Below, piece by piece: positions 55,909 to 64,000 of a stretch of DNA of 64,000 nt. Position 1 is the first letter of the stretch. The number at the start of each line of letters is the position of its first letter. The notes under the pieces are model-generated. The model had not been told where the DNA came from, searched no databases, and saw only the letters and a program-made list of their open reading frames with translations. Position numbers and translations under genes: made by a program. The stretch covers positions 17,886 through 81,885 of the forward strand of contig JAQXTR010000044.1 in NCBI GenBank assembly GCA_029219585.1. The letters run 5' to 3'. This DNA is from Clostridiales bacterium (GTDB lineage: Bacteria; Bacillota; Clostridia; UBA1381).

Positions 55909-56859
55909 TTAATCTTCTTCTTTCTTAAGGTAAAGACCTAATCCGGTCAATTTGCCTATTACTTCTTCAAGCGACTTTCTTCCGAGGTTTCTTACCTTCA
56001 TCATGTCTTCCTCTGACTTGTTTGTAAGATCCTCAACATTGTTTATACCTGCACGCTTTAAGCAGTTGTATGAACGAACTGAAAGATCCAGCTCCTCGAT
56101 AGTCATTTCGAGAACCTTTTCCTTCTTGTTTTCTTCCTTCTCTACGATGACTTCCGTGTTCTTCGCTTCCTCCGAAAGATCGACAAACAGCATTAAAAGC
56201 TCATGCATAACCTTAGCTGCAAGCGATACGGAATCCTCCGGCTTTATTGTACCGTTAGTCCATATTTCAACAGTGAGCGCTTCACGGTCAGTATACTGAC
56301 CTACACGGACATTATCAACTGTATAATTGACCTTCGTTACAGGCGTGTAAATCGAGTCAACCGGAATTACACCTATAACCGGCTGAAGCTCAAGCTTGTT
56401 CTTCTCCGCAGAAACATAGCCTCTGCCCTTAGATAATGTGATTTCAGCATACAGTCTTGCATCTGAATTCAACGTAGCGATATGCAGATCAGGATTGAAA
56501 AATTCAACGTCACTGTCACATTTGATATCGCCTGCAGTAATTTCCTGCGCACCCTTTGCGTCGATGTAAACAGTCTTTACTCCATCGCAATGAAGCTTTA
56601 CCGCCATTTTCTTGAGGTTGAGAATGATTTCCGTAACGTCCTCAACAACACCCGGTACTGTTGAAAACTCGTGCTGTACACCGTCGATCTTTATCGATGT
56701 GCAGGCAGCACCCGGGAGTGATGATAACAGAATTCTCCTGAGTGAATTTCCGATTGTCGTGCCGTAGCCTCTCTCAAGCGGGCTTACAACGAACTTACCG
56801 TATTTTCCGTCTTCACTCAATTCTACAACTTCAATATTCGGCTTTTCCATTTCTATCAT
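55909..56859 (-). CDS. rpoA: RNA polymerase alpha subunit
   Basis: 316 residues. N-terminal assembly domain ([20 protein letters not shown]) and C-terminal DNA- and activator-binding domain ([20 protein letters not shown], then [20 protein letters not shown]). AAGGAGG lies 8 nt before ATG 56859, which decides the start over the ATG three codons in. Separated from rpsD by a 181-bp hairpin-rich spacer. Confidence 0.99.
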   Translation of the reverse strand: MIEMEKPNIEVVELSEDGKYGKFVVSPLERGYGTTIGNSLRRILLSSLPGAACTSIKIDGVQHEFSTVPGVVEDVTEIILNLKKMAVKLHCDGVKTVYIDAKGAQEITAGDIKCDSDVEFFNPDLHIATLNSDARLYAEITLSKGRGYVSAEKNKLELQPVIGVIPVDSIYTPVTKVNYTVDNVRVGQYTDREALTVEIWTNGTIKPEDSVSLAAKVMHELLMLFVDLSEEAKNTEVIVEKEENKKEKVLEMTIEELDLSVRSYNCLKRAGINNVEDLTNKSEEDMMKVRNLGRKSLEEVIGKLTGLGLYLKKEED

Positions 56860-56875
56860 ATCGGAACCCTCCTTC

Positions 56876-57030
56876 TTAAATTAACCGGCTGCCCCGCAGC
56901 CAATTTAAATATTATATTCATTCCACTTACCGAGGGTAACGTGTTATCCGCACAGCCGCCTCCGCAGCTGCACAGAATATTGCTCCATGGGCAGGTATAC
57001 AAGGCATAGCGCCGTATACCGTACCCGTGC
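56876..57030 (-). other. Hairpin-rich spacer between rpsD and rpoA
   Basis: Two stems stand out: GGCTGC/GCAGCC (56887-56892 with 56896-56901), extended outward by AAATT/AATTT, and GGTATAC/GTATACC (56994-57000 with 57014-57020), with inner GGC/GCC and outer GGG/CCC pairs. No U tract. Possible site of ribosomal-protein autoregulation or mRNA processing that sets rpoA level. Confidence 0.45.
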
Positions 57031-57040
57031 AAAGGCGTTA

Positions 57041-57634
57041 TTATTTTGAATAAAGTTCGACAATAAGGTGTTCCTCAACGTCGTAATCAATGTCTTCTCT
57101 GTCTGAAAGCTGAAGTACTCTTCCCTCAAGCTTATTCTTGTCCATGCTGAGCCACTTCGGAATTACTCTCTTTTCGTTTGTTTCAACGATTTCCTTCATT
57201 CTTGCGCTGCCCTTGCTCTTTTCTCTTACAGCGACAACATCACCCGGCTTAACAAGGTATGACGGAATATCTACCTTCTTGCCGTTTACAAGAATGTGAC
57301 CGTGATTAACGATCTGACGAGCTTCCTTACGTGTATTTGCAAGGCCGAGTCTGAATACTACATTGTCCAGTCTTGATTCAAGAATCTGAAGAAGATTCTG
57401 ACCTGTAATACCTTCCTGCTTTGTAGCCATTACATAGTACTTTCTGAACTGCTTTTCCAATACACCATAGATAAACTTAACCTTCTGCTTCTCGTTGAGC
57501 TGAATGCCGTATTCTGACTGCTTCTTTCTTGCCTGCTTCGGGTTTCTGTTTGTAGTCTTGTCATAACCCATAACTGACGGTTCTATGCCGAGAGTTTTGC
57601 ATCTCTTAACGATCGGCTGCATATTTCTTGCCAT
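57041..57634 (-). CDS. rpsD: Ribosomal protein S4
   Basis: 197 residues. Primary 16S rRNA-binding protein and, in B. subtilis and E. coli, a translational repressor of its own operon. [20 protein letters not shown] and [20 protein letters not shown] form the S4 RNA-binding domain. Lacks the N-terminal zinc cysteines of the C+ form. 29 bp after rpsK. Confidence 0.98.
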   Translation of the reverse strand: MARNMQPIVKRCKTLGIEPSVMGYDKTTNRNPKQARKKQSEYGIQLNEKQKVKFIYGVLEKQFRKYYVMATKQEGITGQNLLQILESRLDNVVFRLGLANTRKEARQIVNHGHILVNGKKVDIPSYLVKPGDVVAVREKSKGSARMKEIVETNEKRVIPKWLSMDKNKLEGRVLQLSDREDIDYDVEEHLIVELYSK

Positions 57635-57662
57635 GCTTTTAACCTCCTATACAATACACTAA

Positions 57663-58061
57663 TCAGACTCTTCTTCTCTTCGGCGGTCTGCATCCGTTAT
57701 GAGGAATCGGTGTTACGTCCTTAATCATTGTAACACTGAGGCCTGTTGCCTCCAGAGCGCGGATAGCCGCTTCACGACCGGCACCCGGTCCCTTAACGTA
57801 AACCTCAACCGTCTTCATTCCATGCTCTTTGGCAACCTTTGCCGCTGTTTCTGCAGCTGTCTGTGCAGCGAATGGAGTGCTCTTTCTTGAACCTCTGAAG
57901 CCAAGACCACCTGCGCTTGCCCATGAAATTGCGTTTCCGGCTGTATCAGTGATTGTAACTATTGTATTATTAAAGGTTGAGCGGATATGAGCTGCACCCT
58001 TTTCAACGTTCTTTCTATCACGACGACGTGTACGTGTAGTTTTCTTTGCTACTTTAGCCAT
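57663..58061 (-). CDS. rpsK: Ribosomal protein S11
   Basis: 132 residues; small-subunit platform protein. [39 protein letters not shown] and C-terminal [16 protein letters not shown] are S11 signatures. Between rpsM and rpsD in the usual order. Confidence 0.99.
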   Translation of the reverse strand: MAKVAKKTTRTRRRDRKNVEKGAAHIRSTFNNTIVTITDTAGNAISWASAGGLGFRGSRKSTPFAAQTAAETAAKVAKEHGMKTVEVYVKGPGAGREAAIRALEATGLSVTMIKDVTPIPHNGCRPPKRRRV

Positions 58062-58079
58062 TTACGAGTCCCTCCTTAA

Positions 58080-58448
58080 TTATTTCTTTTTACCTGCAAT
58101 GGTCTTCTTCGGACCTTTACGGGTTCTTGCATTATTCTTTGTGTGCTGTCCTCTTACAGGAAGTCCCTTTCTGTGTCTGATGCCGCGGTAGCAGCCGATT
58201 TCCATCAGACGCTTAATGTCCAAAGCAACCTGTCTTCTCAGATCACCCTCAACTGTGTATTCACTGTCAATAACTTCACGAAGTGAGTTTACTTCCTCGT
58301 CTGTAAGATCCTTTACTCTTGTATCCGGACTGATGCCTGTCTGAGCGAGTATCTTCTGACTGCTCTTAAGACCTATTCCGTAGATATAAGTAAGACCGAT
58401 TTCAACTCTCTTCTCTCTTGGTAAGTCAACACCTGCTATTCTTGCCAT
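58080..58448 (-). CDS. rpsM: Ribosomal protein S13
   Basis: 122 residues; small-subunit head protein contacting the P-site t[38 protein letters not shown](H)[11 protein letters not shown] in the C terminus. 105 bp after rpmJ; that gap holds one small hairpin, CTGCAC/GTGCAG (58515-58520 with 58526-58531). Confidence 0.99.
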   Translation of the reverse strand: MARIAGVDLPREKRVEIGLTYIYGIGLKSSQKILAQTGISPDTRVKDLTDEEVNSLREVIDSEYTVEGDLRRQVALDIKRLMEIGCYRGIRHRKGLPVRGQHTKNNARTRKGPKKTIAGKKK

Positions 58449-58553
58449 ACTTTTCTACACCTCCATAAAGATATCATCAAAAAATTTTTACAGTGTTGTG
58501 TTTGTTGTTCCAATCTGCACCCACAGTGCAGAATATAAAATTAAGGTATGTGA

Positions 58554-58685
<132 letters not shown>

Positions 58686-58904
58686 TTACTTAGAACGCCA
58701 TGTTATTCTGCCACGTGTTAAATCGTAAGGACTCATTTCCATAGTAACCTTATCGCCGGGCAAAATCTTGATGTAGTTCATTCTCAGCTTGCCTGAAATG
58801 TGTGCCAATACCTGGTGGCCGTTTTCAAGCTCTACTTTAAAATTTGCGTTGGGCAAAGTTTCTATTACCTTGCCTTCAACTTCTAAAACGTCATCCTTAG
58901 CCAT
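58686..58904 (-). CDS. infA: Translation initiation factor IF-1
   Basis: 72 residues, a single S1/OB domain: [53 protein letters not shown]. Binds the ribosomal A site during initiation. 11 bp after the KOW-domain gene. Confidence 0.99.
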   Translation of the reverse strand: MAKDDVLEVEGKVIETLPNANFKVELENGHQVLAHISGKLRMNYIKILPGDKVTMEMSPYDLTRGRITWRSK

Positions 58905-58915
58905 TTTTTACTCCT

Positions 58916-59164
58916 TTATGAGTTCAGAAACCGCCGCAGCATATAGTTTTCTGCTGTTTTGCTCTCAATACCGGCCGCGATTTCTTCCGATACGTTATAA
59001 CTTCCCTGTATATGCTTGAGCTTCTTTTTCTTAGGAGACTCAAGCCTGTGAGTCTTGCCGTCTGCGATGTATACGTAATCGCCTTCGGTTTTGACTACTA
59101 TAAAAGCTTTTCCGTTGTCACGGCCCGCTATCGAGCGAACCACCTGTCCTATACGATATTCCAT
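58916..59164 (-). CDS. KOW-domain RNA-binding protein (L14e-like)
   Basis: 82 residues. The KOW motif is GQVVRSIAGRDNGKAFIVVK, then YVYIADGKTHRLESPKKKKL, similar to archaeal/eukaryotic L14e/L27e beta barrels. In Firmicutes this gene lies between map and infA, as here (12 bp after map). Probably ribosome-associated; precise function unknown. Confidence 0.9.
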   Translation of the reverse strand: MEYRIGQVVRSIAGRDNGKAFIVVKTEGDYVYIADGKTHRLESPKKKKLKHIQGSYNVSEEIAAGIESKTAENYMLRRFLNS

Positions 59165-59176
59165 ACCGCACCTCTC

Positions 59177-59923
59177 TTACAGAGTCAGGATTTCACAGCC
59201 ATCACGTGTTATAACAACTGTATTCTCGTAATGAGCTGCCAGGCTGCCGTCTCTTGTGACTACTGTCCAATCATCGTCAAGAACGTTCACGTGATAATCT
59301 CCCGCTGTAACCATGGGCTCAATCGCCAATGTCATACCTGCGGCAAGCCTTACGCCGTGTCCCGCTTTACCGAAGTTCGGGACTTCAGGTGATTCGTGAA
59401 GTTCTTTTCCGATTCCGTGACCGACTAAATCACGGACAACGCCGTAGCCTCGTTCCTCTAAGAATGTCTCAATTGTATGTGAAACATCGCCGAGCTTAAC
59501 ACCGTGCTTTATTACCTCTATTCCTTTAAAGAAGCTTTCCTTTGTGTCGTCAATAAGCTTTTGTGCCTCATCTGAAATCTTGCCGACTCCGAATGTTCTT
59601 GCGGCATCCGAATGCCAGCCGTCTAAGATACAGCCCATATCAATGCTTACTACGTCACCGTCACGAAGAACAGTTTTGTTTGACGGTATTCCGTGGACAA
59701 CCTCATCGTTTACCGATGCACAGATTGTTGCGGGATAGCCGTTATAATTCAGGAAATTTGGTGTAGCACCATGCTTTTTATAGAAATTGTACGCTATTGT
59801 GTCAAGCTCCTTTGTTGTTATTCCCGGTTTAACTTTATCTTCAAGTATCAGGAATAACTCCTTTGTGAGCTTGCACGATTCACGCATTTTCTCAATTTGT
59901 TTGGCTGATTTAATAGAAATCAT
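59177..59923 (-). CDS. map: Methionine aminopeptidase, type I
   Basis: Removes initiator methionine. 248 residues from ATG 59923 (MISIKSAKQIEKMRESCKLT), which has GGAG 9 nt upstream; the longer frame would overlap adk. Five metal ligands visible: Asp in VSIDMGCILDGWHSDAARTF (both Asp), His in VGHGIGKELHESPEVPN, Glu in LAIEPMV and Glu in HYENTVVI. No N-terminal SEC-C extension. Confidence 0.97.
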   Translation of the reverse strand: MISIKSAKQIEKMRESCKLTKELFLILEDKVKPGITTKELDTIAYNFYKKHGATPNFLNYNGYPATICASVNDEVVHGIPSNKTVLRDGDVVSIDMGCILDGWHSDAARTFGVGKISDEAQKLIDDTKESFFKGIEVIKHGVKLGDVSHTIETFLEERGYGVVRDLVGHGIGKELHESPEVPNFGKAGHGVRLAAGMTLAIEPMVTAGDYHVNVLDDDWTVVTRDGSLAAHYENTVVITRDGCEILTL

Positions 59924-59927
59924 TAAA

Positions 59928-60566
59928 TCACTCTCCAAGGCCAAGAGCCTTCATAACATTTGCAGTTGTATCTTTCAGTTCTTCCTCGCCCTTTGCAACA
60001 GCTAAGATACCCTTTGCTTCGTAGAACTCCTTAATTGGCTCTGTCTGCTCGTGATATACGTTAAGTCTGTTTGCGATAGTTTCTGGAACATCGTCTTTTC
60101 TGCAAATAAGCTCTCCACCGCAGTTATCGCAGATGCCTTCTTTTTTAGGTATCTTTGAAATTATGTTATAGGGTGTTCCGCATTTTGAACATTCACGTCT
60201 TGAAGACAGTCTTGTGATTATCTTCTCATCGTCAACTTCAAGAAGCAATACCTTATCTATAGATACGCCTGCAGCATCAAGTGCCTCAGCCTGTGCTGTT
60301 GTTCTCGGAAAACCGTCAAGGATAAACCCCTTTTCGCAATCAGGCTGTGACAAACGCTCTTTAACGATTGCAACTATGACATCGTCCGGTACAAGCTTAC
60401 CATCATTGATATACTGCTCTGCAAGCTTGCCGACCTCTGTCTGTTCTTTTATAGCGGTTCTTAGCATAAGACCTGTTGATATAGTGCTGATGCCAAGCTT
60501 TTTCTCCAATAATTCGCCCTGAGTGCCTTTTCCGGCTCCCGGTGGGCCCATAAGAATTAGTCTCAT
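59928..60566 (-). CDS. adk: Adenylate kinase (zinc-lid form)
   Basis: 212 residues from ATG 60566 (MRLILMGPPGAGKGTQGELL), with GGAG 7 nt upstream. P-loop GPPGAGKGT; AMP site GFILDGFPRTTAQAEAL. The LID holds two CxxC pairs (CSKCGTPYN and CDNCGGEL), the zinc-binding Gram-positive type. Converts ATP + AMP to 2 ADP. Lies 126 bp after secY across two strong hairpins. Confidence 0.98.
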   Translation of the reverse strand: MRLILMGPPGAGKGTQGELLEKKLGISTISTGLMLRTAIKEQTEVGKLAEQYINDGKLVPDDVIVAIVKERLSQPDCEKGFILDGFPRTTAQAEALDAAGVSIDKVLLLEVDDEKIITRLSSRRECSKCGTPYNIISKIPKKEGICDNCGGELICRKDDVPETIANRLNVYHEQTEPIKEFYEAKGILAVAKGEEELKDTTANVMKALGLGE

Positions 60567-60581
60567 ATTTAAACTCCATTC

Positions 60582-60676
60582 TGCACGTTTGTGCATCTCA
60601 AACCGCTTCGGCCCGGTATGTTAGTTAAGCAACATACCATCGGAGGTGTGTGCATTTAGCGGTCTGCGCTAAATGC
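60582..60676 (-). other. Hairpins in the secY-adk spacer
   Basis: GGTATGTT/AACATACC (60615-60622 with 60631-60638) and GCATTTAGCG/CGCTAAATGC (60652-60661 with 60667-60676, perfect 10 bp), plus a small TGCAC/GTGCA stem nearer adk. No U tract on either strand. Likely mRNA processing, stability or regulatory structure separating secY from adk expression. Confidence 0.5.
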
Positions 60677-60692
60677 AACAGCCTGACGCCGA

Positions 60693-62030
60693 TTACTCAA
60701 GGAATCCCTTATAATGACGCATTACCATTTGTGATTCCATCTGCTTTACTGTTTCAAGTGCAACTCCGACCATAATTAGTAGTGATGTACCGCCGATTTG
60801 CAGTGATGCGTTGTTTATAACTGCACCAATAACTATCGGCATTACTGCAACTATGCCTAAGAAAATTGCTCCGACTAAGTTAAGTCTTGATGTAACCTTG
60901 CTCAGGTAATCGCTTGTCGGCTTACCAGGACGGATACCCGGAATGTAGCCACCACTCTTTTTGATGTTGTTTGACATCTCAATCGGGTTGAACTGAATTG
61001 TTGAGTAGAAGTATGTGAAGAATATTATTAATAGGAAATATAATACTCCATACACTACTGTTGTCCATGCCGGACCGTTTGTTGACAGGCAATTAAGAAT
61101 TGTGCCGCCAAAACCTGATGTCGGAACGTTACCACCGCTTAACAATCTTACGATTGTTGAGGGGAATGCCATAATAGATGATGCGAAAATGATCGGCATA
61201 ACGCCGCCAGCAGCAACCTTTATAGGAATGTTGGTGCTTTGTCCGCCATACATCTTTCTGCCTACAACACGCTTTGCATACTGTACCGGAATTCTTCTCT
61301 CAGCATCTGTGAAGAATACAACAAGTGCAATTGCAGCTATTGCTATAAGAAGTATAACAGCTGCGATTACTGTACCCATTGCACTGAATGAGCCGCCTTC
61401 CATTACATACGTTCTTACTACTGAACTTACAGCTGTAGGTATTCTCGATACGATACCTGCAAAGATAATCATTGAAATACCGTTGCCCAAGCCCTTTTCT
61501 GTAATTAGTTCACCAAGCCATACGATAAATGCTGTACCTGCCGTAAATGTCAATACAATTACAAAGAATGACAATACGCCGGGATTTGATACTGGGTCAA
61601 TGCCTGATGTTACAGCCATATTTCTTAGTGTAACGTACAAGCCTGCGCCCTGTATAAATGCAAGTGCAATACCTACATAACGTGTTATCTTATTGATTTT
61701 CTTTCTTCCCTCAACGCCCTCTTTTGCCAGTCTTTCAAGTGCCGGTATGGCAACTGTCAAAAGCTGTATAATAATTGATGCGTTGATGTAGGGCGAAACA
61801 CCCATTGCAAGAACTGTTGCGTTCTGGAATGCACCACCTGTGAATGTATCAAACAGGTTGAACAAGTCCATACTGCTTCCTGCCTGAAGAAATGCCTTCA
61901 TTGCTTCTGCGTTCAGAAACGGTACCGGTATTGCCGCACCAAATCTGAATATTACAAGCATTAACAGTGTGAATACGATTCTGCGTCTTAAATCAGGAAT
62001 TTTAAATGCGTTTCTGATTGTATCGAGCAT
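60693..62030 (-). CDS. secY: Protein translocase subunit SecY
   Basis: 445 residues, ten membrane helices; pore of the Sec translocon, working with SecE, SecG and SecA. FRFGAAIPVPFLNAEAMKAF, MGVSPYINASIIIQLLTVAI, ITEKGLGNGISMIIFAGIVS, and the C-terminal RPGKPTSDYLSKVTSRLNLV (SecA/ribosome loop) are signatures. One base after rplO. Confidence 0.99.
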   Translation of the reverse strand: MLDTIRNAFKIPDLRRRIVFTLLMLVIFRFGAAIPVPFLNAEAMKAFLQAGSSMDLFNLFDTFTGGAFQNATVLAMGVSPYINASIIIQLLTVAIPALERLAKEGVEGRKKINKITRYVGIALAFIQGAGLYVTLRNMAVTSGIDPVSNPGVLSFFVIVLTFTAGTAFIVWLGELITEKGLGNGISMIIFAGIVSRIPTAVSSVVRTYVMEGGSFSAMGTVIAAVILLIAIAAIALVVFFTDAERRIPVQYAKRVVGRKMYGGQSTNIPIKVAAGGVMPIIFASSIMAFPSTIVRLLSGGNVPTSGFGGTILNCLSTNGPAWTTVVYGVLYFLLIIFFTYFYSTIQFNPIEMSNNIKKSGGYIPGIRPGKPTSDYLSKVTSRLNLVGAIFLGIVAVMPIVIGAVINNASLQIGGTSLLIMVGVALETVKQMESQMVMRHYKGFLE

Positions 62031-62031
62031 A

Positions 62032-62472
62032 TCAGATCACCTCTGCCTTTCCGCCTGCCTTTTCGATTTTTTCCTTAGCTGACTCGCTAACCTTTGCTAC
62101 CTTAACAGTAAGCTTCTTTGTTACTTCGCCTCTGCCAAGCAGCTTAACACCATCAAGAGTCTTGCTGATGATGCCCTTTTCAAGTAAGCTTTCTGCTGTA
62201 ACTTCATCACCGTCGTTGAATTTGTCGAGCACTTCTACGTTTACCGCAACATATTTCTTAGCGAATATGTTTGTAAAGCCACGCTTAGGCAAACGTCTGT
62301 ACAACGGCATCTGACCGCCTTCAAAACCCGGTCTTACGCCGCCGCCGCTTCTTGCCTTCTGACCTTTATGACCTCTGCCTGAAGTTTTGCCGACACCTGA
62401 ACCGATACCACGGCCAACGATTTTCTTTCTGTGAGTTGAACCCTCTGCGGGCTTCAATTCTTCAAGTCTCAT
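62032..62472 (-). CDS. rplO: Ribosomal protein L15
   Basis: 146 residues from ATG 62472 ([20 protein letters not shown]), with GGGGAGG 8 nt upstream; the frame extends seven codons further but without a ribosome site. [20 protein letters not shown] and [20 protein letters not shown] are L15 signatures. Follows rpmD by 17 bp. Confidence 0.98.
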   Translation of the reverse strand: MRLEELKPAEGSTHRKKIVGRGIGSGVGKTSGRGHKGQKARSGGGVRPGFEGGQMPLYRRLPKRGFTNIFAKKYVAVNVEVLDKFNDGDEVTAESLLEKGIISKTLDGVKLLGRGEVTKKLTVKVAKVSESAKEKIEKAGGKAEVI

Positions 62473-62489
62473 TCGCTGCACCTCCCCGC

Positions 62490-62669
62490 TCAAATTTCTT
62501 CTACTGTTACAAGGTGTGATACCTTGTTTATCATTCCTCTGATCTCGGGACAGTCATTTTTCTCAACAACTGAACGGATCTTCTTAAGTCCAAGAGCCTC
62601 AACAGTCTTGATTTGATCCTGCTTTCTGCCGATTGTGCTCTTAACCAAAGTAATTTTTAATTTAGCCAT
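62490..62669 (-). CDS. rpmD: Ribosomal protein L30
   Basis: 59 residues: [58 protein letters not shown]. Typical L30 length and sequence. AAAGGAATGG ribosome site. Between rpsE and rplO. Confidence 0.98.
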   Translation of the reverse strand: MAKLKITLVKSTIGRKQDQIKTVEALGLKKIRSVVEKNDCPEIRGMINKVSHLVTVEEI

Positions 62670-62704
62670 TACTTAACCATTCCTTTCTGCTAATCAGTGC
62701 TTGA

Positions 62705-63208
62705 TTAACCTCTGATCTGGTCTACGGTCTTGCCGCGAAGCTTTGCAACTTCTTCAATGCTCTTCAATTCCGCAAGACCGGCGATTGTTGCATTAACAAC
62801 ATTACGCTTATTGTTTGAACGTAAGCATTTTGTTCTGATATCCTTTATACCTGCAAGCTCCAATACTGCACGGGCAGCACCGCCTGCGATAACACCGGTA
62901 CCTTCTTTAGCCGGCTTAAGGAGAACCTTACCTGCACCGTCAACACCGATTGCTTCATGGGGAATTGTTGTACCTACTAACGGAACTCTTATCAAGTTCT
63001 TCTTAGCAGCTTCAATACCCTTTCTTATTGCTTCGGGGATTTCAGCAGCCTTACCTGAGCCGCTTCCTACGATACCGTTTCCGTCGCCTACTACTACTAA
63101 GGCACTGAATCTCATAGTACGTCCGCCCTTAACTGTCTTTGATACACGGTTAATAGCAACAACGTTTTCCTCAAGCTCTAAATTTGTAGCGTCAATTCTT
63201 TCAGTCAC
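62705..63208 (-). CDS. rpsE: Ribosomal protein S5
   Basis: 167 residues; decoding-fidelity protein. [20 protein letters not shown] and [20 protein letters not shown] form the double-stranded RNA-binding domain. [20 protein letters not shown] follows. 20 bp after rplR. Confidence 0.99.
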   Translation of the reverse strand: MTERIDATNLELEENVVAINRVSKTVKGGRTMRFSALVVVGDGNGIVGSGSGKAAEIPEAIRKGIEAAKKNLIRVPLVGTTIPHEAIGVDGAGKVLLKPAKEGTGVIAGGAARAVLELAGIKDIRTKCLRSNNKRNVVNATIAGLAELKSIEEVAKLRGKTVDQIRG

Positions 63209-63228
63209 TTGTTTGCTCCTCCTATCTA

Positions 63229-63588
63229 TTAGAATTCCAAGCCGCCTTCTCTTGCACCCTCTGCAAGAGCAGCAACTCTACCGTGATATACATATCCGCC
63301 TCTGTCGAATACAACTGACTTTATGCCTGCTGCTAATGCTTTCTCAGCTACAGCCTTGCCTACAGCCTTTGCACCCTCGACATTGGAGCCGTTTCCTTCA
63401 AAGCCCTTTTCAACACTTGAAGCGGCTACGAGTGTAACGCCGTTCACGTCATCGATAATCTGAGCGTAAATGTGATTTAAGCTTCTGAATACGTTAAGAC
63501 GAGGTCTCTCCGCAGTACCGGAGATGTTCTTTCTTACTCTGTAATGACGCTTAATTCTTGCCTGATTTTTATCTTTATTCTTTATCAT
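63229..63588 (-). CDS. rplR: Ribosomal protein L18
   Basis: 119 residues; 5S rRNA-binding protein. [40 protein letters not shown], and C-terminal [20 protein letters not shown]. Follows rplF by 20 bp. Confidence 0.99.
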   Translation of the reverse strand: MIKNKDKNQARIKRHYRVRKNISGTAERPRLNVFRSLNHIYAQIIDDVNGVTLVAASSVEKGFEGNGSNVEGAKAVGKAVAEKALAAGIKSVVFDRGGYVYHGRVAALAEGAREGGLEF

Positions 63589-63608
63589 TATAAGAACACT
63601 CCTTTCAA

Positions 63609-64000
63609 TTATTTCTTCTTAGCACCGGTCTTACCTTCTTTACGTCTGATGTACTCATCAGCGTACTTGATACCCTTGCCCTTATACGGCTCCGGAGCTC
63701 TGAAGCTTCTGATCTTTGCTGCAGTTGCGCCTACACGCTCCTTATCAGCACCCTTTACAATGATCTGGTTGGGCTGGGGTACCTCGATTGTGATACCTGC
63801 TTCTGCCTCGAAGTTAACGGGGTGTGAATAACCCAAAGTTAAGTTCAAAGTCTTGCCCTGCATTGCTGCTCTGTAACCAACACCGTTGATTTCAAGAGTC
63901 TTGGTGAAGCCGTCTGTTACACCGATTACCATATTGTTGATAAGTGTTCTTGTCAGACCGTGAAGTGAACGATGTGTCTTATTATCTGAAGGACGAGTTA
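63609..64000 (-). CDS. rplF: Ribosomal protein L6 (partial, 5' end outside window)
   Basis: The frame runs past the window edge: [20 protein letters not shown] continues into [20 protein letters not shown], so an internal ATG at 63932 is not the start. Contains [19 protein letters not shown] and C-terminal [20 protein letters not shown], the L6 signature. About 130 of ~180 residues are visible. Confidence 0.97.
   Translation of the reverse strand, partial: TRPSDNKTHRSLHGLTRTLINNMVIGVTDGFTKTLEINGVGYRAAMQGKTLNLTLGYSHPVNFEAEAGITIEVPQPNQIIVKGADKERVGATAAKIRSFRAPEPYKGKGIKYADEYIRRKEGKTGAKKK

Noticed and set aside
63609..63932. L6 starting at the internal ATG 63932
   Set aside because: The reading frame continues upstream with clear L6 sequence to the window edge.

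Overview
The window reads as chromosome of a low-to-moderate GC, endospore-forming anaerobic Firmicute of the class Clostridia. The evidence is a CIRCE/HrcA-controlled grpE-dnaK-dnaJ operon, a SpoIIE phosphatase gene with Spo0A-type boxes upstream, a B. subtilis-like miaB-ricA-mutS-mutL-miaA order, a type III glutamine synthetase, a DUF1540 protein and an alpha/spc ribosomal operon with the KOW gene between infA and map. Almost everything is housekeeping, most of it on the minus strand. I see no intact mobile element, prophage, CRISPR array or rRNA.

Layout. 1-1.5 kb (minus): edge of a sigma factor gene, a membrane-anchored unknown protein and an orphan Fe-S fumarase beta subunit. 1.5-1.7 kb: tandem palindromic repeats. 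1.7-9.6 kb (minus): hrcA-grpE-dnaK-dnaJ followed with almost no gap by three overlapping genes for HisD-like, HisB-like and HAD-phosphatase-like proteins, which I consider the best candidate for an undescribed pathway. 9.6-10.6 kb: tRNA-Arg(CCU), a decayed tRNA copy and scraps of a probable old integration. 10.6-14.2 kb (plus): glnN, then a three-gene unknown module bracketed by two short transcription units that look like small RNAs. 14.2-22.1 kb (minus): Dabb protein, miaB, ricA-like, mutS, mutL, miaA. 22.1-29.1 kb: SEC-C protein (minus), then uvrB, a small unknown, uvrA and a CLC channel (plus) behind a LexA-like box. 29.1-45.3 kb (minus): mfd-pth-glmU-ribF-truB-nrnA-wecB-tagO-trpS-aminotransferase-glnS-gltX, tightly packed. 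45.4-55.4 kb: mixed genes, including a Cu/Zn-SOD-like protein, YgjP-type peptidase, PutP, DUF1540 with a highly structured leader, spoIIE, a phosphodiesterase and a 1112-residue DUF5107/TPR protein. 55.4-64 kb (minus): the alpha/spc ribosomal protein operon from rplF (cut by the edge) to rplQ.

Working together: the window carries much of the cell's DNA repair (mutS/mutL mismatch repair, uvrA/uvrB/mfd excision repair), tRNA modification (miaA, miaB, truB), tRNA charging (trpS, glnS, gltX), protein folding and core translation and secretion. Accessory interest is concentrated in small, easily overlooked items: the HisD/HisB/HAD trio, the small-RNA-flanked module, the DUF1540 leader RNA, the palindromic repeats and a pseudoknot-like element behind the SOD-like gene. 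Promoters, terminators and RNA folds are called by eye from sequence complementarity and consensus only.
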